Shown piece after piece: positions 26,916 to 34,910 of a stretch of 40,945 bases of DNA. Source of the DNA: Chloroflexota bacterium (GTDB lineage: Bacteria; Chloroflexota; Dehalococcoidia; SZUA-161; SpSt-899). Within the stretch, counting starts at the first letter, position 1, and every line of letters starts with the position of its first letter. The translations under genes and the position numbers were made by a program. The notes beneath the pieces are model-generated. The model did no database searches. It was not told where the DNA came from and was given only the letters and a program-made list of their open reading frames with translations. The stretch spans positions 1 to 40,945 of the forward strand of contig JABMQN010000028.1 in NCBI GenBank assembly GCA_013203045.1, read 5' to 3'.

Positions 26916-26963
26916 GGTTAAGATTGGTCACATTACGGTAAATTTTGGTAAAAAAACGGTAAG
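26916..26963 (+). promoter_or_regulatory. Phased GGTAAA array upstream of the thiC promoter
   Basis: Hexamers at 26916 (GGTTAA), 26926 (GGTCAC), 26937 (GGTAAA), 26947 (GGTAAA) and 26958 (GGTAAG) are spaced 10, 11, 10 and 11 nt; a weaker GGTACT is at 26907. It ends 28 nt before the thiC -35 and is also 158 nt or more upstream of the EpsI-like gene start site on the other strand. Which of the two divergent units it controls is unclear. Confidence 0.55.
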
Positions 26964-26990
26964 AGTCTATATTTTTGATGCAGCCCCAAT

Positions 26991-27019
26991 TTGCAACTAC
27001 TGTTCCGCTGATATATAAT
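26991..27019 (+). promoter_or_regulatory. thiC: Sigma-70 promoter of the TPP riboswitch/thiC unit
   Basis: TTGCAA at 26991-26996, a 17-nt spacer, then a perfect TATAAT at 27014-27019. Transcription would start near 27026, about 20 nt before the riboswitch P1 helix. Confidence 0.75.
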
Positions 27020-27044
27020 CTGAATACAATCGAATCGACCATCA

Positions 27045-27129
27045 CCGCTAGAGGTGCTCAAAGCTGAGACCCCGTTCCGGCGGGGAACTCTTTGAACCTG
27101 ACCTCGATAACGCGAGCGTAGGGAAGCGG
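27045..27129 (+). promoter_or_regulatory. TPP riboswitch (THI element)
   Basis: P1 is formed by CCGCT (27045-27049) and AGCGG (27125-27129). The conserved cores GAGGTGC, CTGAGA and AACCTGA, plus the ATAACGCGAGCGTAGGGAAG segment, are all present. A variable CCCCG/CGGGG arm sits between the CTGAGA and the CTTTGAACCTGA. With the terminator just after it, it should switch off thiC transcription when thiamine pyrophosphate is bound. Confidence 0.95.
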
Positions 27130-27137
27130 TAAAAAAA

Positions 27138-27177
27138 AGACCAAGATCCGGAATACCTAGGCTCTTGGTCTCTTTTT
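27138..27177 (+). terminator. Riboswitch-controlled intrinsic terminator
   Basis: AGACCAAGA (27138-27146) pairs with TCTTGGTCT (27163-27171), and the T run is at 27173-27177. It lies between the TPP aptamer and the thiC start, as expected for transcription attenuation. The thiC ribosome binding site (GGAG at 27178) begins right after the T run. Confidence 0.9.
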
Positions 27178-27190
27178 GGAGAAAACGAAA

Positions 27191-28486
27191 GTGACACAAC
27201 TTGATATAGCTAGAAATGGCATCATTTCTTCTGAAATGAATATTATAGCCCAAAAAGAGGGTATCGATCCAGAATTCATTCTTCAGGGCATTTCTGACGG
27301 AACAATCGTGATCCCGGCCAATATCAATCACAAGGGAATTGATCCCTGTGGTATCGGAAATGGATTAAGCACCAAAGTCAACGCTAATTTTGGCACTTCA
27401 TCCGATATTGGCAATATAGAAACAGAACTGGCTAAATTGCACGCTGCCCTCGATGCCAAAACTGACACAGTCATGGATTTGAGCACCGGGGGCGATATAC
27501 CAGCCATCCGTCGGGCAATCCTTAATAAATGCCCGGTTCCCTTGGGAACGGTTCCAATCTATGAGGCTGGGATTGCGGCAATCGATAAACGCGGTTCCAT
27601 CGTCGATATGACCCCCGATGATATGTTTGACGCCATCGAGAATCACGCCAGGGATGGTGTGGATTTCTTAACTGTACATTGTGCCGTCAATCAGAAAACC
27701 ATCGCTAGATTGAAGGCAAGCAGACGTCTCACTGATGTTGTTTCCCGTGGTGGTTCGTTTCTTATTGGCTGGATACTACATAACAAACGTGAGAATCCTC
27801 TGTTTGAGCAATATGACCGCCTGCTTGAGATCGCCAGAAAGTACGATGTGACTTTGAGTCTGGGTGACGGTTTGCGCCCTGGTAGCTTGGCCGACGCGTC
27901 AGATAGAGCGCAATTCGAGGAATTGCTGACTATCGGAGAGTTAGTTGACAGGGCTCGCGAAGCAGGAGTGCAAGCGATGGTCGAAGGCCCCGGACACATG
28001 CCTTTAGATCAAATAGCAGCCAATGTACAAATCCAGAAAAGTACCTGCAAAGGCGCTCCATTCTACGTACTTGGGCCTCTGGTGACCGATGTAGCAGCCG
28101 GCTATGATCACATTACCTCAGCTATCGGTGGGGCAATTGCCGCAGCAGCCGGAGTTGACTTTCTTTGTTATGTCACTCCATCAGAACATTTGGCATTACC
28201 AACTCCCGAGGAAGTGAAAGAAGGGGTAATTGCTTCACGCATTGCGGCTCATGCTGGAGACTTGATCAAGGGTGTTCCAGGTGCATGGGAGTGGGATTTA
28301 GAGATGTCCAAAGCGCGAAAGAACCTCGATTGGGATACCCAATTAAAACTAACCATTGATCCGCAAAAAGCAGCCTTGATTCGTGCACGTCAAACAACCG
28401 GCGGTTCGGGTTGTACTATGTGTGGCAATTATTGTGCCATGGAGTTAGTGAGCGAGTATCTGGGAACTCCCAAAAAAGTATGCTGA
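27191..28486 (+). CDS. thiC: Phosphomethylpyrimidine synthase ThiC
   Basis: Radical SAM enzyme converting aminoimidazole ribotide to HMP-phosphate for thiamine. The 431-residue length fits the short form without the N-terminal domain. I choose GTG 27191 (product [11 protein letters not shown]) over an upstream TTG at 27176, because GGAG at 27178 is 9 nt before it. Family motifs include [67 protein letters not shown] and [11 protein letters not shown]. The C-terminal Fe-S motif is Cys408, Cys411 and Cys415 ([10 protein letters not shown]2CX3C spacing). Regulated by the TPP riboswitch upstream. cinA follows after 80 nt. Confidence 0.97.
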   Translation: MTQLDIARNGIISSEMNIIAQKEGIDPEFILQGISDGTIVIPANINHKGIDPCGIGNGLSTKVNANFGTSSDIGNIETELAKLHAALDAKTDTVMDLSTGGDIPAIRRAILNKCPVPLGTVPIYEAGIAAIDKRGSIVDMTPDDMFDAIENHARDGVDFLTVHCAVNQKTIARLKASRRLTDVVSRGGSFLIGWILHNKRENPLFEQYDRLLEIARKYDVTLSLGDGLRPGSLADASDRAQFEELLTIGELVDRAREAGVQAMVEGPGHMPLDQIAANVQIQKSTCKGAPFYVLGPLVTDVAAGYDHITSAIGGAIAAAAGVDFLCYVTPSEHLALPTPEEVKEGVIASRIAAHAGDLIKGVPGAWEWDLEMSKARKNLDWDTQLKLTIDPQKAALIRARQTTGGSGCTMCGNYCAMELVSEYLGTPKKVC

Positions 28487-28566
28487 CTCTATGTCTAGAC
28501 AACTCCGCAGATGCTATAGTGAAAGAGTCAATTCATGGGACCGCGTTGTAACCATAGAAACACAAC

Positions 28567-29814
28567 ATGAAAGCAGAGATCATTTCCATTGGCACCGAGA
28601 TACTTCTCGGTGAGATAACCGATACCAATGCCGCTTTTCTGGCGGGCGAATTACCTCAACTCGGTATCGACCTGTACTGGGTCACTCAGGTAGGCGACAA
28701 TCGCGGTCGCATGCTCGAAGTCCTCCACCGTGCATGGAATCGTTCCGATCTTATTATTCTTTCGGGAGGGTTGGGTCCCACCGAAGATGATATCACCCGT
28801 GAATCCATAGCCGAAATGCTGGGCGAGGAGACGCGACTGGACCCTGACCTGGAGAAGTGGCTAAGAGGACTTTTTGATAGAATCGGATACGAAATGCCTG
28901 AAAGAAACCTCAAACAAGCAACACTTGTTCCTTCTGCTAAAGCAATACCCAATCCAAAAGGCAGCGCCCCTGGCTGGTGGGTAACTCGTGACGAACGTAT
29001 TCTGATTGCAATGCCCGGTCCTCCGGCAGAAATGAAACGAATGTGGAAACGGGAAATCAAGGATGAACTTCGCCTTGTCATTGGAAACGTGGTCATCTGC
29101 TCGCGAACACTTAAGATATTCGGTTTGGGAGAAGCTCAGGTAGACGAAATGCTGGGTGCTCTCCTCTCATCTGAGAATCCAACAATCGGGGTATACGCTA
29201 AACAAACAGGCATTGAAGTCCGTTTAACAGCAAAAGCAGATAACGAAGAGGACGCCAAATGCATGATCACCCCAATGGAAGGGCAACTCCGTTCCATGTT
29301 TAGTGACAAAATATGGGGCTTCGACGATGACGTAATTGAACAGGTGGTTGGAGACTTACTCCTCGATCAAGGACTAACTTTAGCAACGATGGAATCATGC
29401 ACTGGTGGTCTCCTGGCCAATCTGATTACTGATGTACCCGGAAGCTCAGTCTATTTCAAAGGCGGATTCGTAACCTATTCAAATGAAATGAAAGCTGAAT
29501 ATGGTGTGGATTCCGGGCTCCTCGCAAAGCATGGTGCGGTCAGCTCTCAGGTTTCTGAAGCCATGGCAGAAGCAGTCAGAAATAGACTCGGCGCTGACAT
29601 AGGGATCGGTATCACGGGTGTAGCTGGCCCCGAAAAACGGGAAGATAAACCAATAGGTACAATCTACATTGGCATTTCTGACAGAAAAGAAACCCGATCG
29701 ATCCACGCTATATTCCCTCAACATCGTCCTCGTATCAAACGTTATGCAGTAATGAGCGCCCTTAACGAATTAAGACATTTATTGCTTCAATCCCAAGCTG
29801 ATTCCAATCGCTGA
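28567..29814 (+). CDS. cinA: CinA: nicotinamide-nucleotide amidase / competence-damage protein
   Basis: A 415-residue full-length CinA. The N-terminal MoaB-like/COG1058 domain (about 1-170: AEIISIGTEILLGEITDTNA, then LSGGLGPTEDDITRE, and MPGPPAEM) hydrolyses pyrophosphate bonds such as ADP-ribose. A middle linker leads to the C-terminal PncC domain (about 255-410: MESCTGGLLANLIT, DVPGSSVYFKGGFVTYSN, GITGVAGP), a nicotinamide-nucleotide deamidase in NAD salvage. Both domains look intact. It converges on the Nudix gene. Confidence 0.95.
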   Translation: MKAEIISIGTEILLGEITDTNAAFLAGELPQLGIDLYWVTQVGDNRGRMLEVLHRAWNRSDLIILSGGLGPTEDDITRESIAEMLGEETRLDPDLEKWLRGLFDRIGYEMPERNLKQATLVPSAKAIPNPKGSAPGWWVTRDERILIAMPGPPAEMKRMWKREIKDELRLVIGNVVICSRTLKIFGLGEAQVDEMLGALLSSENPTIGVYAKQTGIEVRLTAKADNEEDAKCMITPMEGQLRSMFSDKIWGFDDDVIEQVVGDLLLDQGLTLATMESCTGGLLANLITDVPGSSVYFKGGFVTYSNEMKAEYGVDSGLLAKHGAVSSQVSEAMAEAVRNRLGADIGIGITGVAGPEKREDKPIGTIYIGISDRKETRSIHAIFPQHRPRIKRYAVMSALNELRHLLLQSQADSNR

Positions 29815-29872
29815 TTGCATCAGCTTTGATCCCGTGTAACTCTGCCCTTCGGGTTATTAGGAACGAGGCAAC

Positions 29873-30442
29873 CTAACGATAACCAGCACTACAAATCGTA
29901 TCGAAGAAGCGTTTCAAGATTCTGGCCGTTGCTCCCCAGATAACCTCGTCACCGTAGTGATAAAAATAGGCCTGATAAGTAATATTCCCTTCGGTCTCCT
30001 CTTCCTGACGGAAATTGGCCTTATCCAGAAGAGTGGATATTGGGACTTCCAGTATCTCCTGTACTTCTTCTTTACTTAGCTTGAATGGATAGGGATACGG
30101 TATATAACCTGCAAAAGGTGTAATGATATAATTACTTACGAAAGTCATCTCGTCATCCAGTTCGCCAAGAACATCCACCGATTCCGGCCTGAGCCCAATC
30201 TCCTCATGAGCTTCTCGTAGAGCAGTCTGCAATAAATCTCTATCGGTATTCTCTCTTTTTCCACCGGGAAATGAAATCTGCCCTTTATGATGTTCAACCA
30301 TATCTGTTCTCTTGGTGAACAAAATGTGATCTTCGCCATCTCTTTCGAATATGGGCATGAGAACCGCTGCCGGAACAGCCCCGGAATTCAGAATGTGCCT
30401 CTTCTCACGTTGTATAAGTGTTCGTTTGATTCGTTCTTTCAC
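29873..30442 (-). CDS. CoA pyrophosphatase-like Nudix hydrolase
   Basis: A 189-residue Nudix protein that probably cleaves CoA or a related nucleoside diphosphate. HKGQISFPGG matches the CoA-type UPF0035 signature and precedes the Nudix box GGKRENTDRDLLQTALREAH with EEIGL after it; the REAHEEIG metal core is intact. It is 12 nt downstream of the metallo-beta-lactamase gene on the same strand, which suggests a three-gene operon from 31986 down. A role in housekeeping of CoA is inferred from the family. Confidence 0.9.
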   Translation of the reverse strand: MKERIKRTLIQREKRHILNSGAVPAAVLMPIFERDGEDHILFTKRTDMVEHHKGQISFPGGKRENTDRDLLQTALREAHEEIGLRPESVDVLGELDDEMTFVSNYIITPFAGYIPYPYPFKLSKEEVQEILEVPISTLLDKANFRQEEETEGNITYQAYFYHYGDEVIWGATARILKRFFDTICSAGYR

Positions 30443-30454
30443 TAGTATCCTCTA

Positions 30455-31072
30455 TTAACTCTCATCGGCTATTCGTCGGGCCCAATCTCGCACAAAGGGA
30501 TTCGCCTTTCGCTCCATCCCGATGGCTGTCTGCGGACCATGCCCTGAATACACGACCGTATCGTCGGGGAGCACCATGAGATGTTCGAATATCCCAGTCA
30601 TTAATTGAGAGTAGCTGCCACCCGGAAAATCCGTGCGTCCAATGCTGAATTGAAAGAGTGTGTCGCCACTGAATACAACATCATGACCAATAATGACAAT
30701 GCCACCCGGCGAATGACCCGGAGTGTGCTTCACATCGAATCGCAAATCTCCAATTTCTATGATGTCGCCATCCTTGAGAGGTTTTTCCACGTTGGGTGAC
30801 TTCCCAAATACACCGCCTTTTATGCCCTCTGCTTCATGCATCGCGAAGGGAGCGCCCGTTTTCTCCTTAATCCGATTGACCCCACCTACATGGTCGATAT
30901 GGCCATGCGTAGCAACAATTAACTTTATGTCAAGTCCCAAGCTTTCCACCGTGCTTATTATGCTTTCCGGATCAGCCCCCGGATCAATAATAATCCCTTC
31001 CTTTGACGCTTCTGATCCAACAATGTAGCAATTCGACATATAAGGGCCTACAACCAACATCTTGAGTATCAA
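30455..31072 (-). CDS. Metallo-beta-lactamase fold hydrolase, glyoxalase II-like
   Basis: A 205-residue thiolesterase-like hydrolase. Metal motifs: THGHIDHVGG (HxHxDH), HTPGHSPGG, SGDTLFQFSIGRTDFPGG and YSGHGP. The GRTDFPGG segment is typical of the short glyoxalase II-like proteins of anaerobes and is shorter than classical GloB (no long C-terminal domain). Its ATG overlaps the end of the upstream gene by 4 nt, so it is translationally coupled to it. The physiological substrate is unknown. Confidence 0.9.
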   Translation of the reverse strand: MILKMLVVGPYMSNCYIVGSEASKEGIIIDPGADPESIISTVESLGLDIKLIVATHGHIDHVGGVNRIKEKTGAPFAMHEAEGIKGGVFGKSPNVEKPLKDGDIIEIGDLRFDVKHTPGHSPGGIVIIGHDVVFSGDTLFQFSIGRTDFPGGSYSQLMTGIFEHLMVLPDDTVVYSGHGPQTAIGMERKANPFVRDWARRIADES

Positions 31073-31986
31073 TTCGTTCCTCCGCTCAACTGTATCTCAC
31101 CGCATTTTTGGAAATATCTCCGATATCCCGCCACCGTCAAGTCAAGATACATATATTCATATTTTAGTTCTTTCGAAACGTTTTCTTTGAAGTACTGATT
31201 AAGTCGTTCCTCTATTTGTTTGGAGCCTTCCCCGGTTTTCAATGCTGCCAAAATGATATCCCCGCAATCTCTTAGTTCGACTGCTGCTCGTCGCATCAGA
31301 TCGTCCGTCTCTCGTCCTGTGCCTTCGTGAGCATAGAACAGCACTTGAGGGGCTAGACTTCTCAGTTGTTCGATGGTTTGAAGCGATAGATTGAGGTCGA
31401 ATCCTTCGGGGCAGATAATCACAACGCCATCGACCTCGGGGTAGTACATCCCCAGAGCATCACCGCAAAACAGCCCTCCGGACTTGTCATCGTGAAGGCA
31501 GAAGTGGTGGTTGGCATGTCCTCGTGAATAGACGACTTTTAACTGTCTTCCACCGAGATCGATCGTATCACCTCCATCGACCGCGATTATTTGTTCCTCA
31601 GGCACAGGCAGAATAGTTCCGAATTTATCGGCAAAGTTCTCGCCAAACGTCTGTTTGTTTCCATCGATGAGTCTGGCAGGATCGATAGCGTATCGAATAT
31701 GACGTTCATAGACCGGTATCCTGACTTGCGGGAACCTACGAGCCAAATGGCCCACTCCCCCTGCATGATCAATATGCAGATGTGTAGGAATGATGTATGA
31801 GAGTGAGTCCAGATCAAAATCCAATATCTCTTCTATTGCGCGAAGCACAATATCCGCTTGAGTTGCAGAACCTGGATCGATTAGAGCGGCTCTTTCTCCC
31901 AACACGAGATAGGAAAGACTAAACATGAAGTTTAGTTCGGGGTGAATCTCATATATATTTTCTTCTACCTGCGAAACCCTGGCCAT
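31069..31986 (-). CDS. Metallo-beta-lactamase fold hydrolase
   Basis: A 305-residue second MBL-fold protein. It has IPTHLHIDHAGG (HxHxDH), a YSRGHANHHFCLHD segment where the third metal His lies, a FCGDALG aspartate, and FYAHEGTGRETDD near 215-227. The C-terminal 90 residues are extra relative to glyoxalase II and predicted helical. It begins the operon with the two genes downstream, overlapping the next by 4 nt. It is probably a thiolesterase or phosphodiesterase, but the class cannot be set by sequence alone. Confidence 0.85.
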   Translation of the reverse strand: MARVSQVEENIYEIHPELNFMFSLSYLVLGERAALIDPGSATQADIVLRAIEEILDFDLDSLSYIIPTHLHIDHAGGVGHLARRFPQVRIPVYERHIRYAIDPARLIDGNKQTFGENFADKFGTILPVPEEQIIAVDGGDTIDLGGRQLKVVYSRGHANHHFCLHDDKSGGLFCGDALGMYYPEVDGVVIICPEGFDLNLSLQTIEQLRSLAPQVLFYAHEGTGRETDDLMRRAAVELRDCGDIILAALKTGEGSKQIEERLNQYFKENVSKELKYEYMYLDLTVAGYRRYFQKCGEIQLSGGTN

Positions 31987-32032
31987 ACGAATTATCCCTC
32001 GTTATTCTAACATATGAGCGAGTACACAGTCT

Positions 32033-32061
32033 TTGCTCATAGTATCGGTGTAGAGTATAAT
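32033..32061 (+). promoter_or_regulatory. Candidate promoter of ispH
   Basis: TTGCTC at 32033-32038, a 17-nt spacer, then TATAAT at 32056-32061; transcription would start near 32068, 29 nt before the ispH start codon. The -35 is only a 3/6 match. Confidence 0.5.
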
Positions 32062-32096
32062 CAGATCACAAATCGGATTGGAGATGGGAGGCATAG

Positions 32097-32942
32097 TTGG
32101 AAATCAGGCTGGCCACTGAACGAGGTTTCTGTTTTGGCGTTCGTCGTGCTATAGAACTCGCGGAAAAGGCCGTAGAAGAACGAGGATCTCTGGAGAGTCT
32201 CGGGGCAATTGTGCATAACAGACAAGTCGTCGAAATGCTGGGCAATCGGGGAATGCGTATAATAGATAGCCTGAACGAAATGAAAGGAGATACTCTTCTT
32301 ATCCCATCGCACGGTATACGACAGGAAATCCTGTCTGCGGCTGAAAATCGTCAATTGCAGGTTATCGATGCTACCTGCCCGATTGTGCGCAAAGCGCAGC
32401 AGGTTGCCCAGCAATTGCATCAGGAAGGCTTCACTGTGATAGTCTACGGTGATGCCTCGCATACTGAAGTTAAGGGTTTGCTCTCCAGGGCCGGAGAGGG
32501 CGCAATAGCCACGACCGAAGTTCCAGAACAGAGTAACCTGTCCCGACGCATTGGAATTCTTTCACAGACAACTCAGAGTCAGAAACAATTTGCCGCCTTT
32601 TTGGCACAGATCATGGATTCCAAACTCGCATCGCTTTCTGAAATACGGATATTCAACACGATATGTGATGCTACTGCTAAACGCCAGCAGGCAGCCCTGA
32701 AGCTAGCCTCCGAAGTTGATCTCATGCTTGTAATTGGAGGGCATGATAGCGCCAACACCAGACATCTCGCTCAGATATGTTCATCGACCGGTGTGGAAAC
32801 GTTGCATATTGAAACAGCTAATGAATTCGATCTTTCCTCACACAATGAGATATCATGCATTGGTGTGACTGCAGGAGCCTCCACCCCTGAATGGGTTATT
32901 GAGGAGATGATTCAGAAACTGGAGCAATCATCTGATAGATAG
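32097..32942 (+). CDS. ispH: 4-hydroxy-3-methylbut-2-enyl diphosphate reductase IspH
   Basis: Last step of the MEP isoprenoid pathway, an iron-sulfur enzyme making IPP and DMAPP from HMBPP. 281 residues from a TTG start with GGGAGG (32086-32091) 5 nt upstream. The three cluster cysteines are Cys12 (GFCFGV), Cys94 (DATCP) and Cys190 (NTICDAT). Other motifs are LGAIVHN, PSHGI, VIGGHDSANT and VTAGASTPEW. It lies divergent from the metallo-beta-lactamase operon, sharing the 110-bp region that contains its promoter. Confidence 0.96.
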   Translation: MEIRLATERGFCFGVRRAIELAEKAVEERGSLESLGAIVHNRQVVEMLGNRGMRIIDSLNEMKGDTLLIPSHGIRQEILSAAENRQLQVIDATCPIVRKAQQVAQQLHQEGFTVIVYGDASHTEVKGLLSRAGEGAIATTEVPEQSNLSRRIGILSQTTQSQKQFAAFLAQIMDSKLASLSEIRIFNTICDATAKRQQAALKLASEVDLMLVIGGHDSANTRHLAQICSSTGVETLHIETANEFDLSSHNEISCIGVTAGASTPEWVIEEMIQKLEQSSDR

Positions 32943-33074
32943 AATAAATCGAGTAGAAATGGAGAGTCGCCAATTCAAGTGCACGATATGCCTCTACAGC
33001 CGTTTACCTCTCGCGGTATGCGATTAGTCTGAAGTTTCGTCTTTGCAATCTGCGTACATTGATTCACTATCTGA

Positions 33075-33167
33075 AATGAACTACCCCGCAGCAAGCTGAC
33101 GGGGTATCAATTCGGAACCTTGTATTTATCGCCGCAAGCGGCGGGGAATTCAACCCAAAGGGATTAA
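33075..33167. repeat. Dispersed 93-bp two-hairpin repeat, copy 2
   Basis: 89 of 93 positions match 15-107. The first hairpin (33082-33106) has CAGC-AA-GCTG where copy 1 has CCGC-AA-GCGG, a paired change. The second hairpin (CGCCGC-AA-GCGGCG) is perfect here. The 3' end contains AAAGGG and lies just 8 nt before the ATG of the radical SAM gene, so it forms part of that gene's leader. Confidence 0.85.
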
Positions 33168-33175
33168 ATTAAACC

Positions 33176-34888
33176 ATGTTTCTTCCTACTACACGCCAGG
33201 AAACGGACCAACTGGGATGGGATCAGTTAGATGTCATCCTAGTAACCGGTGACAGCTATATCGACAGCCCGTTTATCGGGATTGCGTTAATCGGTAAGGT
33301 ACTCAGCCACGCCAGTTACCGTGTTGGGATAATAGCCCAGCCTGATGTTCACTCCGATAAGGATATCTGTCGATTGGGCGAGCCAAGGCTATTCTGGGGA
33401 GTATCGGGTGGCAGTATCGATTCGATGGTAGCCAATTATACCGCCTTAAAGAAGAAACGAAAAAGTGATGATTACACCCCCGGTGGAATAAATGACCGGC
33501 GTCCCGATCGGGCAACGATCGTCTACACCAACCTGATCCGGCGTTTTTTCAAGAATACCCGCCCCATCGTTCTGGGGGGCATAGAGGCCAGTTTACGACG
33601 CATCGCTCATTATGACTTTTGGTCAGACCGGATTCGCTCTTCGATCCTGTTTGACGCCAAAGCAAACTACGTCTTGTACGGGATGGCCGAAAAGTCGATT
33701 ATAGAGTTAGCTGACGGTTTGAAGGCAGGAAACGATGTTCAGAGCATCCGCGGTCTGTGTTATATCTCCAATAAGACCGATTTGGCCAGGATACAGGACG
33801 AATATATTGAGCTACCCTCTTTCGAAACAGTCAAACAAGATAATAACGCCTTGATTGATATGTTCCATACTTTCTATCAAAACAATGATCCGCTGACTGC
33901 AAAAGGTCTCTACCAGAAACATGGAACACGTTACCTGGTTCAAAACCCGCCCAGTCCATGCCTGACACAGGATGAAATGGATGCTGTATATGCTCTCGAT
34001 TTCGAGCGAGCTCAACACCCCTATTACGAAAACCAGGTATCAGTAAAAGCTCTACAGACAATCAGATTTTCCATCCCTACCCATCGCGGTTGCTATGGCG
34101 AATGTAATTTCTGCTCCATTGCCGTGCACGAAGGACGAAGGGTTCAGTGGCGCAGTTCAGAATCCATTTTAAAAGAAGCTCGTCAACTCACCCGGCACCC
34201 GGATTTCAAAGGATACATCCTGGATGTGGGCGGCCCGACGGCTAACATGTATGGGATTGAATGTCAGAAAAAAATAACCCGTGGACATTGCCGCAAGAAG
34301 CGATGTTTATACCCGGTTGTTTGCCCGTTATTAAAAGCCGATCACCATAAGCAGATTGAGCTGTTGAACCAGATCAGGCAAATAAAGGGAGTCAAAAAAG
34401 CTTTCGTGGCCTCCGGTATCCGCTATGACTTACTGCTTAGTGATGAAAGGTGTGGAAAAGAGTATCTGCAAACAGTGGTCAATCATCATGTCTCCGGCCA
34501 GATGAAGATAGCCCCTGAACACACGGAGGACAAGGTTTTGCACCTGATGGGAAAATCGGGAAAAGCCTCGCTGCTAACATTCAAAGAACTATTCGACCAG
34601 ATGTCACACGCTGCTGGGAAAAAGCAATTCCTAACATACTACTTAATCGCTGCACATCCGGGCTGTACCGAGAAGGACATGCAAAACCTGAAACGATTTG
34701 TAAGCCATAAACTTAAAATATATCCGGAGCAAGTCCAGGTATTCACCCCATTGCCCTCCACTTATTCCGCTTTAATGTACGCTACCCAGATGGATCCATT
34801 CACCAGAAAACCGATCTTCGTTGAGAAAGAACCACGACGAAAGGCTCTACAGAAAAATATCGTTGTTCAAAAAGGACGTGCCAGGTAA
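33176..34888 (+). CDS. YgiQ family radical SAM protein
   Basis: A 570-residue radical SAM enzyme of unknown reaction. An N-terminal UPF0313-type domain begins MFLPTTRQETDQLGWDQLDV and has VTGDSYIDSPFIG, GGSIDSMVANYTALKKKR and IVLGGIEASLRRIAHYDFW. The Fe-S/SAM motif is Cys306, Cys310, Cys313 (CYGECNFC), followed by LDVGGPTANMYG and GQMKIAPEH. A second cysteine cluster, CRKKRCLYPVVCP, lies near residue 375. The ATG is preceded only by the AAAGGG of the repeat. A 3'-end overlap with an alternative long start of the next gene is likely spurious. Confidence 0.92.
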   Translation: MFLPTTRQETDQLGWDQLDVILVTGDSYIDSPFIGIALIGKVLSHASYRVGIIAQPDVHSDKDICRLGEPRLFWGVSGGSIDSMVANYTALKKKRKSDDYTPGGINDRRPDRATIVYTNLIRRFFKNTRPIVLGGIEASLRRIAHYDFWSDRIRSSILFDAKANYVLYGMAEKSIIELADGLKAGNDVQSIRGLCYISNKTDLARIQDEYIELPSFETVKQDNNALIDMFHTFYQNNDPLTAKGLYQKHGTRYLVQNPPSPCLTQDEMDAVYALDFERAQHPYYENQVSVKALQTIRFSIPTHRGCYGECNFCSIAVHEGRRVQWRSSESILKEARQLTRHPDFKGYILDVGGPTANMYGIECQKKITRGHCRKKRCLYPVVCPLLKADHHKQIELLNQIRQIKGVKKAFVASGIRYDLLLSDERCGKEYLQTVVNHHVSGQMKIAPEHTEDKVLHLMGKSGKASLLTFKELFDQMSHAAGKKQFLTYYLIAAHPGCTEKDMQNLKRFVSHKLKIYPEQVQVFTPLPSTYSALMYATQMDPFTRKPIFVEKEPRRKALQKNIVVQKGRAR

Positions 34889-34910
34889 TTGGCCAATCGT
34901 TGAGTATTGT

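Noticed and set aside
26933-27331. 132-codon minus-strand frame across the riboswitch
   Set aside because: It covers the array, the TPP aptamer, its terminator and the start of thiC; not credible as coding.
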